Shown in pieces: positions 34,409 to 42,756 of a DNA stretch of 45,423 nucleotides (its first letter is position 1; each line of letters starts with the position of its first letter). Origin of the DNA: an uncultured Prevotellaceae bacterium (GTDB taxonomy: Bacteria > Bacteroidota > Bacteroidia > Bacteroidales > Bacteroidaceae); the NCBI GenBank assembly GCA_902779455.1, contig CACZBS010000031.1, forward strand, positions 1 through 45,423, in the 5' to 3' direction. The notes beneath the pieces were generated by a model that made no database searches, was not told the origin of the DNA, and saw nothing but the letters and a program-made list of their open reading frames with translations. Both the position numbers and the translations under genes were made by a program.

Positions 34409-35458
34409 ATGGCAGAAATGAATTTCGGTGGCGTTATTGAGACCGTAGTCACCAGCAAGGAGTTCTCAGTTGAGAAAGCACGCGAAGTATTGAAGGATGA
34501 AGTCATTGCCGTCATCGGCTATGGCATCCAGGGCCCCGGCCAAGCCTGCAACCTGCGCGACAATGGCTTCAACGTCATCGTCGGCCAGCGTCCTGGCAAG
34601 ACCTACGACAAGGCAGTGGCCGACGGATGGGTGCCGGGCAAGACACTATTCAGCATCGAGGAGGCAGCCGAGCGTGGCACCATCCTCTGCATGCTCCTCT
34701 CCGATGCAGGACAGATCCAGGCATGGCCCAGCATCAAGAAGCACCTGACGCCTGGCAAGACGCTCTACTACAGCCATGGCTTTGCCATCACATGGAGCGA
34801 CCGCACGGGCGTCGTACCCCCCAAGGATGTCGACGTGATCCTTGTGGCCCCCAAGGGCAGCGGCACCAGCCTGCGCACCATGTTCCGCGAAGGACGCGGC
34901 CTGAACTGCTCCTACGCCGTCTATCAGGATGCCAGCGGACGTGCTGAGGAGAAGACCCTCGCCTTCGGCATCGGCATCGGCGCCGGCTATCTGTTCAAGA
35001 CCACCTTCGAGCGCGAGGCCGTCAGCGACCTGACAGGCGAGCGCGGTTCGCTGATGGGTGCCATCCAGGGTCTGCTGCTGGCTCAGTATGAGGTGTTGCG
35101 CGAGAACGGCCATTCGCCCTCGGAGGCCTTCAACGAGACCGTCGAGGAGCTCACCCAGAGCCTGATGCCCCTTTTCGCCCAGAAAGGCATGGACTGGATG
35201 TATGCCAACTGCTCGACGACCGCCCAGCGTGGTGCCCTCGACTGGGCTCCGCGATTCCATGATGCCATCAAGCCCGTCGTCCAGGAGCTCTATGAGTCAG
35301 TCAAGAGCGGCCACGAAGCCCAGCTGAGCATCGACGCCAACTCGAAGCCCGACTATCGCGAGGGCCTGGAGGTCGAACTGGCAGCAATGCGCAATCAGGA
35401 GATGTGGCAGGCTGGCGCTGTCGTGCGCACCCTGCGTCCTGAATATAATGGGGAGTAA
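34409..35458 (+). CDS. ilvC: Ketol-acid reductoisomerase
   Basis: The 349-residue NAD(P)H enzyme converts acetohydroxy acids to dihydroxy acids. The Rossmann motif is VIGYGIQGPGQACNLRDNGFNVIVGQR. The metal-site helices are seen at SDLTGERGSLMGAIQGLL and in the C-terminal knotted domain (CSTTAQRGALDWAPRF). Length and sequence fit the short class I form of Bacteroidetes. It is the last gene of the operon. Confidence 0.96.
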   Translation: MAEMNFGGVIETVVTSKEFSVEKAREVLKDEVIAVIGYGIQGPGQACNLRDNGFNVIVGQRPGKTYDKAVADGWVPGKTLFSIEEAAERGTILCMLLSDAGQIQAWPSIKKHLTPGKTLYYSHGFAITWSDRTGVVPPKDVDVILVAPKGSGTSLRTMFREGRGLNCSYAVYQDASGRAEEKTLAFGIGIGAGYLFKTTFEREAVSDLTGERGSLMGAIQGLLLAQYEVLRENGHSPSEAFNETVEELTQSLMPLFAQKGMDWMYANCSTTAQRGALDWAPRFHDAIKPVVQELYESVKSGHEAQLSIDANSKPDYREGLEVELAAMRNQEMWQAGAVVRTLRPEYNGE

Positions 35459-35492
35459 GCGCTGTCTCTCTGAACAATAACAAACACAAAAA

Positions 35493-35526
35493 AATCCCGA
35501 TCTTCTCCGTTGGAGAGATCGGGATT
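35493..35526. terminator. Terminator shared by ilvC and rplI
   Basis: The stem AATCCCGATCT with AGATCGGGATT extends as CTCC/GGAG across a one-base bulge. The A7 before it (plus strand) is a T-run on the minus strand, so it is a good terminator for the ribosomal operon. It also lies between convergent gene ends and may stop ilv transcription. Confidence 0.8.
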
Positions 35527-35560
35527 CCCGTTATAATATCAATGAAGTGCTTTACAGCGG

Positions 35561-36115
35561 TTATTCAGCTGCAGGAGCTTCAGCCTCGGCAGGAGCCTCC
35601 TCGACGGGAGCCTCTTCAGCGACGACGGCAGCGGCCTCCTCGACAGGAGCCTGAGCCACTTCCTCTTCCTGACCACCCTCAGCAATGACGGTGACGGGAA
35701 TCTCAGCGGTGACCTCCTTGTGGAAGTGAACCAGTGCAACGTATTCACCGACCTTCTTGATATCACGCATGGTGATAATCTTGCGATCAATCTCATGGCC
35801 GAGCTTCTTCAGCTCCTCAGCCACGATAGCCGTGTTGACCGAGCCATAGAGCTGACCAGTGGCGCTCACCTTGGCGGCAATCGTCAGAGCCACGCCCTCG
35901 AGAGCCTTGCAGCGCTCCTCGGCGGCAGCCTTCTGAGCGGCCAGCTTGTGGGCCTGCTGACGCAGGTTCTCGGCCAGGATCTTCTTTGCCGACTCACTGG
36001 CGATGACAGCCTTGCCCTGAGGAATCAGGTAGTTGCGGCCATAGCCCGACTTCACGTTCACAATATCGTTCTTGAATCCCAGACCGATAATATCTTCTTT
36101 CAGAATCAATTCCAT
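35561..36115 (-). CDS. rplI: Ribosomal protein bL9 with an Ala/Glu-rich tail
   Basis: Residues 1-146 are a normal bL9. The N-terminal rRNA-binding domain (MELILKEDIIGLGFKNDIVNVKSGYGRNYLIPQG) is joined by a long helix to the C-terminal domain ending EIPVTVIAE. Residues about 147-184 add a tail of almost only Glu, Ala, Val and Pro. Typical bL9 has about 148-150 residues. It is the third gene of the S6-S18-L9 operon, 19 bases after rpsR, and is followed by a terminator. Confidence 0.95.
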   Translation of the reverse strand: MELILKEDIIGLGFKNDIVNVKSGYGRNYLIPQGKAVIASESAKKILAENLRQQAHKLAAQKAAAEERCKALEGVALTIAAKVSATGQLYGSVNTAIVAEELKKLGHEIDRKIITMRDIKKVGEYVALVHFHKEVTAEIPVTVIAEGGQEEEVAQAPVEEAAAVVAEEAPVEEAPAEAEAPAAE

Positions 36116-36134
36116 AACTTGCGTCCTCCTCTTT

Positions 36135-36401
36135 TTACTTCATCAAATCGGTTACGTAAGGCAGCAATGCAATCTGACGTGCACGCTTCACGGCCTGAGC
36201 CACGCGGCGCTGATACTTCAGCGAGGTACCAGTGATGCGGCGGGGCAGGATCTTGCCCTGCTCGTTCAGGAACTTCTTCAGGAACTCGGGATCCTTGTAG
36301 TCAATGTACTTGATGCCGCTCTTCTTGAAACGGCAATACTTCTTCTTCTTGGTGTCAATCGAAGGAGCGGTGAGATAACGGATTTCTGATACTTCTGCCA
36401 T
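36135..36401 (-). CDS. rpsR: Ribosomal protein bS18
   Basis: The 88-residue protein has the family core [44 protein letters not shown]-type sequence. It is located between rpsF and rplI. In Bacteroidetes, bS6, bS18 and bS21 help hold the 16S anti-Shine-Dalgarno tail in a pocket, which fits the scarcity of Shine-Dalgarno sites in this window. It starts three bases after rpsF. Confidence 0.96.
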   Translation of the reverse strand: MAEVSEIRYLTAPSIDTKKKKYCRFKKSGIKYIDYKDPEFLKKFLNEQGKILPRRITGTSLKYQRRVAQAVKRARQIALLPYVTDLMK

Positions 36402-36404
36402 TGC

Positions 36405-36755
36405 TTATGCCTCCTCTTCTGCTTTTTTACCAAGCTTGTTGCGACGCTTCTCGGCGTACTCAGCGGCAAACTTGTCGAGTTTAACGGTCTGGAAACGAAT
36501 GACCTTCTCGTCACGACGGAAGGCCGTCTCCAATGTCTTAATCACTTCCGGCTCAGCCTTGAACTCAAGCAGGAAATAGAACCCGCTGGTCTTCTTCTCA
36601 ATCTGGTAAGCCAGTTTCTTCAGTCCCCAGGCCTCTTCGCTCAGAATCTCTGCACCCTTCTCGGTGAGCACCTTCTTGAACTTTTCGACCGTTTCCTTTG
36701 TCTGATCGTCAGACAAAACGGGAGTCAAAATGAAAACGGTTTCGTACTGATTCAT
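36405..36755 (-). CDS. rpsF: Ribosomal protein bS6
   Basis: The 116-residue protein begins [18 protein letters not shown]. It has the bS6 ferredoxin-like fold marks ([46 protein letters not shown]) and a basic/acidic C-terminal tail. It pairs with bS18 on the platform of the small subunit. It is the first gene of the operon, about 47 bases after its -7 box. Confidence 0.96.
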   Translation of the reverse strand: MNQYETVFILTPVLSDDQTKETVEKFKKVLTEKGAEILSEEAWGLKKLAYQIEKKTSGFYFLLEFKAEPEVIKTLETAFRRDEKVIRFQTVKLDKFAAEYAEKRRNKLGKKAEEEA

Positions 36756-36802
36756 AATACGTTTTTAATGTTTATAAATGTTATTTTTGCGAAATGCGGG
36801 TG

Positions 36803-36833
36803 CAAAGGTACTAATTTTCTGCGAATTATCAAA
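36803..36833 (-). promoter_or_regulatory. Promoter of the rpsF-rpsR-rplI operon
   Basis: On the minus strand TTTG (36833-36830), 19 bases, TACCTTTG (36810-36803). It faces away from the promoter of the small membrane protein and lies within 35 bases of it. Confidence 0.85.
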
Positions 36834-36843
36834 ATCTTTTTTG

Positions 36844-36851
36844 TACTTTTG
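36844..36851 (+). promoter_or_regulatory. -7 box of the small membrane protein gene
   Basis: TACTTTTG is followed by CACCC, 21 bases before the ATG at 36873. The -33 element is poor. Confidence 0.6.
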
Positions 36852-36872
36852 CACCCGATTTAACCATCTTTT

Positions 36873-37052
36873 ATGAAGTTTTTACGAAAATATGGCGGTT
36901 TGGCGCTCATTATCATCGGCGTAGCGCTATTGGTCGGGCTTCACCTGACCCATATCACGATGATCAACATGCTGTTGCTCCTGCCGATGGGAATGATTCT
37001 CGTCGGCGTGGTTTTCCATGTGTGGATGCTGAAGCGCGACAGCCGCTATTAG
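36873..37052 (+). CDS. Small membrane protein, 59 residues
   Basis: The frame begins MKFLRKYGGLALIIIGVALL and ends KRDSRY. Two hydrophobic helices, about 9-24 and 32-52, are joined by HLTHITMIN, with positive ends (KFLRK, KRDSR) both probably cytoplasmic. The function is unknown; short two-helix proteins like this are common in Bacteroidales. It has its own -7 box, divergent from rpsF. Its TAG stop overlaps the stop of the convergent thioredoxin-like gene by four bases. Confidence 0.78.
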   Translation: MKFLRKYGGLALIIIGVALLVGLHLTHITMINMLLLLPMGMILVGVVFHVWMLKRDSRY

Positions 37053-37885
37053 AATCCGTAGATCTCGCGGAGCTTCTCGCCCAGCTTCTCCGCACGAAGG
37101 TTGACGGCCACGATCTTGCCTGTCCCGTCGAGCAGGATGCTGGCGGGAATGGAGTTCACGCCATAGACCTCTGCCGCTGCTGCCTTCCAGCCTTTCAGGT
37201 CTGACAGTTGGGGCCACGTCATGTCCATCTGCCTGACGGCGTTCTTCCAGGCGTCGGCCTTCTGGTCGAACGAGATGCCGATGATCTCGAAGCCTTTCTC
37301 GTGATACTTCTTATAGTTAGCCACGACGTTGGGCATCTCCTGGCGGCACGGTCCGCACCATGAGGCCCAGAAGTCGATCATCACATACTGTCCCTTTCCG
37401 ACCCAGTCGCTCAGCTTGCGTGCCGTGCCCTCCATGTCGTTGAGCGTCATGTCAGTGTACATCTTGCCTGGTGCCCTCTTTTCGAGGTTGGCCAGCAGTT
37501 TCTTTGGCAGCTCCATCGAAGGATGATTGTAGTAGGCATTCTTCGGATTGCAGACCTCCTTCAATTCCTCATACTCCATGGCGTAGGCCATGTCCTTGAT
37601 GAAGAAGACGGGGATCATGTTGTCAGGGTTCTCGCGGATGATCTTCATCATGGCCGCGGCCTGTTGCTCATAGACGGCCATCGCCTTCTCGCGAATCTCT
37701 CCGATCTTGTCCGGCTCTGCCTCAGCCTGTTTCTGCAAGTTTTCCATCTGAGCTTCATAGACAGCGAGCTGCTGCTGATAGCCTTCCAGCTTCTGCTTCA
37801 AGGCGTCGCTCAGCTGGACGTCGTCCTGTGCCGTCGCGCCCATGGCCAGCATGGCACAGAGGAAAGAGAATAGAAATTTCTTCAT
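37049..37885 (-). CDS. TlpA-like thiol-disulfide oxidoreductase
   Basis: From ATG 37885 (MKKFLFSFLCAMLAMGATAQ) the protein is 278 residues with a clear signal peptide. Residues 20-135 are helical, with a Gln/Glu-rich coiled-coil stretch (LKQKLEGYQQQLAVYEAQMENLQ). The thioredoxin domain at about 140-278 carries the active-site pair C177/C180 in DFWASWCGPCRQEMPNV and the cis-proline near NSIPASILL. It acts in the periplasm, likely reducing disulfides. An open frame upstream into leuB (to 38104) is a shadow. It starts 13 bases after leuB and is probably co-transcribed with it, though no metabolic link is evident. Confidence 0.88.
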   Translation of the reverse strand: MKKFLFSFLCAMLAMGATAQDDVQLSDALKQKLEGYQQQLAVYEAQMENLQKQAEAEPDKIGEIREKAMAVYEQQAAAMMKIIRENPDNMIPVFFIKDMAYAMEYEELKEVCNPKNAYYNHPSMELPKKLLANLEKRAPGKMYTDMTLNDMEGTARKLSDWVGKGQYVMIDFWASWCGPCRQEMPNVVANYKKYHEKGFEIIGISFDQKADAWKNAVRQMDMTWPQLSDLKGWKAAAAEVYGVNSIPASILLDGTGKIVAVNLRAEKLGEKLREIYGF

Positions 37886-37898
37886 TTTTTCCGTTATT

Positions 37899-38960
37899 TT
37901 ATTTGTTGTTGATATAATTGACAATCCATTCTCCCACTTCGCGCGTGCCATAGACGGCGCCGCCCTCCACCTGAATCTCAGGCGTCCTGACGTTGGCCTC
38001 AAGCGAAGCGCTGACGGCCTCGCGCACCAGCGCCCCTTCGTCGTTGAGTCCGAAGTGCTCCAGCAGCATGGCAGCCGAGAGGATCTGCGCCAGCGGGTTG
38101 GCACGGTTCTGCCCTGCGGCCTGTGGCCATGAGCCGTGGACGGGCTCGAAGAGCGGGGTGTGGAGTCCGAGCGATGACGACGGCTGCAGGCCCATCGAGC
38201 CCGTGATGCACGACGTCTCGTCAGTCAGTATGTCGCCGAAGGTGTTCTCCGTGACGATGACGTCGAAGAAGCGCGGCTCAGTCAGCACGCGCATCGAGGC
38301 ATTGTCGACGAACATATAGTCAGTCGTGACGTCTGGATAGGCTGGTTCCATCTCCTTGGCAATCTGACGCCACAGCCGGCTTGAGGCCAATATATTGGCC
38401 TTGTCGACGACGGTCAGGTGCCGACGCCGCGTGCGTGCCATTTCGAAGGCCACCTTCAGGATGCGCTCGATCTCGGGCCGCGTGTAGACGTCCGTGTCGT
38501 AGGCCCGCTCGTTGTCCTGATATTTCTCGCCGAAATACATGCCGCCCGTCAGCTCGCGGATGACGACGAAGTCGGCGCCCCTGACCAGCTCATCCTTCAA
38601 AGGGCTCTTGTGGATCAGGCAGTCGAACGTGACGACAGGCCGCACGTTGGCAAAGAGGCCCAGCTTCTTGCGCATGGCGAGCAGCCCCTGCTCGGGCCTG
38701 ACGGGCGCAGTGGGGTCGTTGTCGTACTTGAGGTCGCCGACGGCAGCGAACAGCACGGCGTCAGCTCGCATGCAAGCCTCGTGGGTCGACTCAGGATAGG
38801 GGTCGCCGACGAGGTCGATGGCATGTGCGCCTGCTATGGCCTCCTCATATTCAAACTCATGACCAAACCTTTCGGCTATGGCATTCAGCACGCCGACGCC
38901 CTGCGTCATCACCTCCGGGCCGATGCCGTCGCCCGCGAGTATGGCAATCTTCAGTTTCAT
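37899..38960 (-). CDS. leuB: 3-isopropylmalate dehydrogenase
   Basis: The 353-residue enzyme of the isocitrate/isopropylmalate dehydrogenase family oxidises and decarboxylates 3-isopropylmalate with NAD+. Marks are [56 protein letters not shown] and [13 protein letters not shown]. With the citramalate synthase nearby it probably also oxidises 3-methylmalate in isoleucine synthesis. It has its own promoter after a terminator, separate from the four leu genes upstream. Confidence 0.95.
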   Translation of the reverse strand: MKLKIAILAGDGIGPEVMTQGVGVLNAIAERFGHEFEYEEAIAGAHAIDLVGDPYPESTHEACMRADAVLFAAVGDLKYDNDPTAPVRPEQGLLAMRKKLGLFANVRPVVTFDCLIHKSPLKDELVRGADFVVIRELTGGMYFGEKYQDNERAYDTDVYTRPEIERILKVAFEMARTRRRHLTVVDKANILASSRLWRQIAKEMEPAYPDVTTDYMFVDNASMRVLTEPRFFDVIVTENTFGDILTDETSCITGSMGLQPSSSLGLHTPLFEPVHGSWPQAAGQNRANPLAQILSAAMLLEHFGLNDEGALVREAVSASLEANVRTPEIQVEGGAVYGTREVGEWIVNYINNK

Positions 38961-38997
38961 AGAATCTCTCTCTTATTGGGTTCTTCTTTATATGTTG

Positions 38998-39005
38998 CAA
39001 AGGTA
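38998..39005 (-). promoter_or_regulatory. -7 box of leuB
   Basis: TACCTTTG on the minus strand follows the terminator T-run directly. The -33 region lies inside the terminator stem, so terminator and promoter overlap. The ATG is at 38960. Confidence 0.7.
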
Positions 39006-39042
39006 ATAAAAAAGTGGCAACCGCATGACAACGGCTACCGCT
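39005..39042 (-). terminator. Terminator between cimA and leuB
   Basis: On the minus strand AGCGGTAGCCG pairs with CGGTTGCCACT (one mismatch, two G-T pairs) around an eight-base loop, followed by TTTTTTATT. It splits the leucine genes into two transcription units. Confidence 0.75.
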
Positions 39043-39069
39043 TTTTACGTTTTCTTAGCAGACGGGACC

Positions 39070-40614
39070 TCACATACTGTCCTCCACGATGTTCAGCATC
39101 TTGAACGTGGCCTTGATGGCAGCCTCCGTCTGGTCGACGTCGAGGCCGCGGGTGCGCAGCAGGCGTCCGTTGCCCATGTGCCACGAGATGACCGTCTGGA
39201 CGAGGGCATCCGTCCGTCCGCCAGGGGGAATCGTCACCTGATAGTTAGCCAGTATGGGGAACGTGCGCCCAAGGTATTTCTTATAGATGTAGCGCAGGGC
39301 CTTGACGAAGGCGTCGTATTGTCCGTCGCCCGTGGCAGCCGCCTCGTATCGCTGTCCGTTGATCTCGACGCTGACGTTGGCGCCAGGCTTCAGTCCGTAG
39401 GCTGTCGAGACGACATAGCTGATCAGCCTCACCTTCTCGTCGGCCGGCTCATGCTTCAGCACGTCGCTGACGATGTAGGGCAGGTCGTCCTGCGTGACGA
39501 TCTCCTTCTTGTCGCCCAGCTCCGTGATGCGCTGGGTGACGCGTCGGGTCTGCTCAGGCGTCAGCTCCAGCCCCAGCTCCTCCAGGTTCATGGCGATATT
39601 GGCCCGCCCCGAGTTCTTGCCCAGCGCATATTCGCGCCGACGTCCGAAGCGTTCGGGCATCAGCTCGTTATAGTAAAGCTTGTCCTTCGAGTCGCCATCA
39701 GCGTGTACGCCAGCCACTTGTGTGAACACGTTCTCGCCCACGATGGGCTGGTTGGGCGCCACGGCAATGCCGCTGAAGCTCTCCACCATGCGCGAGATGT
39801 CGTTGAGCTGGCTCTCGTCGATATGGGTCACGGCGTGGAACTGGTCCTTCAGGATGGCCTGCACGGAGGCCAGTGGCGCATTGCCGCAGCGCTCGCCCAG
39901 CCCGTTGACGGTGACGTGGATGCCGCGAGCCCCTGAGAGTGCGGCCGCCAGCGAATTGCTCACGGCAAGGTCGTAGTCGTTGTGGGCATGGAAGTCGAAG
40001 TTGGCGTCAGGGTATCGCTTGCGCATCTTGCGGAAGTTCTCGATCACCTGCAGGGGATTCATCACGCCGAGCGTGTCAGGCAGCATAAAGCGCCTGACGG
40101 GCGTCCTCACCAGCGCGTCCATCAGCTGATAGACGTAGTCAGCCGAGTCCCTCATGCCGTTGCTCCAGTCCTCCAGGTAGAGGTTGACGTCCATGCCCTT
40201 CTGATGGGCATATTCCACCTCGCGGCAGACGTCGGCGATGTGCTCCTCAGCCGCTTTCTCCAGCTGATAGCTGCAATGCTTGAGCGAGCCCTTGGCCAGC
40301 AGGTTGACCACCCTACAGCCACAGGCGTCGATCCAGTCGACTGACTGCCCGCCGTCGATGAATCCCAGCACCTCGACGCGGTGCAGCAGGCCTTTCTGGC
40401 GGGCCTGCTGGCAGATCATCGTGACGGCCTCGCGCTCACCCTCCGAGACGCGGGCCGAGGCCACCTCGATGCGGTCGACCCTCACGCCGCTGAGCAGCTT
40501 GCGCGCTATCATGAGCTTCTCGTGCGGCAGGAAGGAGACGCCGTTGGTCTGCTCGCCGTCGCGCAGCGTGGTGTCCATGATCTCGATGCAGGGGATGTAC
40601 TGGTTCATTTCCAT
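39070..40614 (-). CDS. cimA: (R)-citramalate synthase, Leptospira type
   Basis: The 514-residue protein belongs to the 2-isopropylmalate synthase superfamily. It has a TIM-barrel domain (about 8-275) with [15 protein letters not shown], the HxH metal site in FDFHAHNDYDL and NGLGERCGNAP. A linker (GVHADGDSKD) and a C-terminal LeuA-type allosteric domain (about 395-514; PPGGRTDALV) follow. From memory it follows Leptospira citramalate synthase along its length (VDRIEVASARVSEGE, NVYLEDWSNG, IVGENVFTQVAGVHADGD), much more than it follows LeuA. It condenses acetyl-CoA with pyruvate, opening a threonine-independent route to isoleucine; leuCD and leuB process the product. It starts nine bases after leuD. 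Confidence 0.88.
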   Translation of the reverse strand: MEMNQYIPCIEIMDTTLRDGEQTNGVSFLPHEKLMIARKLLSGVRVDRIEVASARVSEGEREAVTMICQQARQKGLLHRVEVLGFIDGGQSVDWIDACGCRVVNLLAKGSLKHCSYQLEKAAEEHIADVCREVEYAHQKGMDVNLYLEDWSNGMRDSADYVYQLMDALVRTPVRRFMLPDTLGVMNPLQVIENFRKMRKRYPDANFDFHAHNDYDLAVSNSLAAALSGARGIHVTVNGLGERCGNAPLASVQAILKDQFHAVTHIDESQLNDISRMVESFSGIAVAPNQPIVGENVFTQVAGVHADGDSKDKLYYNELMPERFGRRREYALGKNSGRANIAMNLEELGLELTPEQTRRVTQRITELGDKKEIVTQDDLPYIVSDVLKHEPADEKVRLISYVVSTAYGLKPGANVSVEINGQRYEAAATGDGQYDAFVKALRYIYKKYLGRTFPILANYQVTIPPGGRTDALVQTVISWHMGNGRLLRTRGLDVDQTEAAIKATFKMLNIVEDSM

Positions 40615-40623
40615 GGCCGTCCG

Positions 40624-41217
40624 TCATTCGTTCTTCTTCTCCCATTCGACGGTCTTGTCCTGATTCGCCACCAGATAGTCGATGTCGTCAAGCCCGTTCA
40701 TCAGGCAATGCTTCTTGTAGCCGTTGATGGCGAAGTGCTCGCTGTGGCCCGTCTTCAGGTTCGTGATGCGCTGCTCGGGCAGGTTCACCTCGACCTTCAT
40801 CCCAGGGTCGGCGGCAATAGTAGCAAACAGCTCCTGCAGGAACGCCTCGCTGACGACGACGGGCAGCACGCCGTTGTTCAGTTCGTTCTGCTTGTGGATG
40901 TCAGCAAAGAAGCTGCTGACGACCACGCGGAAGCCATAGTCGGCGATGGCCCATGCGGCATGCTCGCGGCTGGAGCCGCATCCGAAGTTCTTGCCGGCCA
41001 CGAGGACGACGGCGTCGCGAAACTGCGGGTCGTTGAGCACGAATTGCGGCCTGGGCTGGCCTGAGGCATCGAATCGCCAGTCGCGAAACAGGGCCTCGCC
41101 AAATCCCGTCCTGTCCGTCGCCTTCAGGAATCGGGCCGGGATGATCTGGTCAGTGTCGACATTCTCCAGCGGCAGCGGCACGCACTGAGAAACAATGACA
41201 TTAAATTTATCCTTCAT
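40624..41217 (-). CDS. leuD: 3-isopropylmalate dehydratase, small subunit
   Basis: The 197-residue swivel domain of the aconitase family has [13 protein letters not shown] near the start and the [21 protein letters not shown] motif. It joins the LeuC large subunit to isomerise 2- to 3-isopropylmalate, and citramalate likewise. It is separated from leuC by 150 bases containing a strong palindromic element, unlike the other tightly packed junctions. Confidence 0.95.
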   Translation of the reverse strand: MKDKFNVIVSQCVPLPLENVDTDQIIPARFLKATDRTGFGEALFRDWRFDASGQPRPQFVLNDPQFRDAVVLVAGKNFGCGSSREHAAWAIADYGFRVVVSSFFADIHKQNELNNGVLPVVVSEAFLQELFATIAADPGMKVEVNLPEQRITNLKTGHSEHFAINGYKKHCLMNGLDDIDYLVANQDKTVEWEKKNE

Positions 41218-41265
41218 ACAGCCTATTCACTATTCACTGTTCACTTAAGTGACCGTAAAAAAAAC

Positions 41266-41363
41266 TTGGTACGATTAGGAGGTCACGTGTCCTCACGTGA
41301 CACCTGCGGCAAGTGCGACGTGGGGACACGTCGCCTCCTACAGGGGCAGCCAAATTGTACCAA
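41266..41363. repeat. Nested palindromic element between leuC and leuD
   Basis: The outer arms TTGGTACGATT (41266-41276) and AATTGTACCAA (41353-41363) pair with one wobble. Inside are AGGAGG (41277-41282) and CCTCCT (41334-41339). In the centre two perfect 8-bp hairpins sit side by side: GTCACGTG-tcct-CACGTGAC (41282-41301) and GCGACGTG-ggga-CACGTCGC (41315-41334). The RNA or DNA could form a cruciform of two arms on one stem. It starts five bases after the leuC stop. It may protect or process the mRNA, or be a mobile repeat. Confidence 0.85.
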
Positions 41364-41367
41364 TTAA

Positions 41368-42756
41368 TTATTTGCATATTACTAACAACTCTCTCGGATC
41401 GGTGATAACTCCCGTCACGGCGGCAGCTGCGGCCACTAAGGGTGATGCAAGGACAGTGCGGGCTCCAGGCCCCTGACGGCCCTCGAAGTTGCGATTGCTC
41501 GTCGAGACGCACAGCTTGCCCTCAGGCACCTTGTCGTCGTTCATGGCCAGACAGGCCGAACAGCCGGGCTGACGGATGGCGAAGCCTGCCTCGCGAAGGA
41601 CGACGTCGAGCCCCTCCTGACGGATCTGGCGGTCGACGGCCCACGAACCTGGCACGAGCCACGCCACGACGCCCTCGGCCTTGCGCCGCCCCCTGACGAT
41701 GGAGGCAAAGGCCCTGAAGTCCTCGATGCGCCCGTTGGTGCAGGCGCCCAGAAAGACGTAGTCGACCTGTCGTCCCAAGAGACATTCGCCCGGCTCGAAT
41801 CCCATATAGCCGAGCGCCTTCATGAAGCTGGCATCACCCTGCCTGGGGATGCGCTCCGTGATGCCGATGCCCATGCCGGGATTGGTTCCATAAGTGATGC
41901 GGGGTTCGATGTCTTCAGCATTGAAAGTCAGCTCCTTATCGAACACGGCGTCAGCGTCGCTGCGCAGCGTCCGCCAATAGCTGACGGCCCTGTCCCAGTC
42001 GGCCCCCTGAGGGGCATAGTCGCGTCCGCGCAGATAGCTGAACGTCGTCTTGTCGGGCGCCACGAGGCCGCCCCTCGCACCCATCTCAATCGACAGGTTG
42101 CAGAGCGTCAGCCGCCCCTCCATGCTCATATTCCTGACCACGCTGCCGGCATACTCGACGAAATAGCCCGTGGCGCCGCCCGTCGTCAGCTTCGCCATCA
42201 GATAGAGGGCCACGTCCTTGGGCGTCACGCCGCGGCCCAGCTCGCCGTCGATGGTGATGCGCATCGACCGCGGTTTCTGCTGCAGGATGCACTGCGAGGC
42301 CATCACCATCTCCACCTCCGACGTGCCGATGCCGAAGGCCACGGCCCCCATGGCGCCATGCGTCGACGTGTGGGAGTCGCCGCAGACGATGGTCATGCCG
42401 GGCAGCGACAGCCCCTTCTCGGGCCCCACGACGTGGATGATGCCGTTGTCGGGCGACATCATGCCCCAGTGCTTCAGCCCGAATTCCTCAGCATTGCGCG
42501 CCAGCGTCTCCACCTGGCGACGCGAGACGGGGTCGGCGATGGGTCGGTCCTGGTCGTGCGTCGGTGTGTTGTGGTCGGGCATGCAGACAATCTTCTGCGG
42601 GCGGAAGCAGCGCAGCCCCCTCGCCCGCAGTCCGTCGAAGGCCTGAGGCGAGGTCACCTCGTGGCAATAGAGGCGGTCGACGTAGAGCTGCTGCGGCCCG
42701 TCGTCGATGGCCTGCACGACGTGGCGGTCCCAGATTTTGTCAAAGAGCGTATTCAT
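41368..42756 (-). CDS. leuC: 3-isopropylmalate dehydratase, large subunit
   Basis: The 462-residue aconitase-family protein holds the 4Fe-4S cluster: Cys in [13 protein letters not shown] and two in [10 protein letters not shown]. Other marks are [41 protein letters not shown]. It starts inside the end of leuA (4-base overlap). It acts with LeuD. Confidence 0.96.
   Translation of the reverse strand: MNTLFDKIWDRHVVQAIDDGPQQLYVDRLYCHEVTSPQAFDGLRARGLRCFRPQKIVCMPDHNTPTHDQDRPIADPVSRRQVETLARNAEEFGLKHWGMMSPDNGIIHVVGPEKGLSLPGMTIVCGDSHTSTHGAMGAVAFGIGTSEVEMVMASQCILQQKPRSMRITIDGELGRGVTPKDVALYLMAKLTTGGATGYFVEYAGSVVRNMSMEGRLTLCNLSIEMGARGGLVAPDKTTFSYLRGRDYAPQGADWDRAVSYWRTLRSDADAVFDKELTFNAEDIEPRITYGTNPGMGIGITERIPRQGDASFMKALGYMGFEPGECLLGRQVDYVFLGACTNGRIEDFRAFASIVRGRRKAEGVVAWLVPGSWAVDRQIRQEGLDVVLREAGFAIRQPGCSACLAMNDDKVPEGKLCVSTSNRNFEGRQGPGARTVLASPLVAAAAAVTGVITDPRELLVICK

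Noticed and set aside
37886-38104. N-terminal extension of the thioredoxin-like protein
   Set aside because: It overlaps leuB in another frame, while a clear signal peptide begins at the ATG at 37885.
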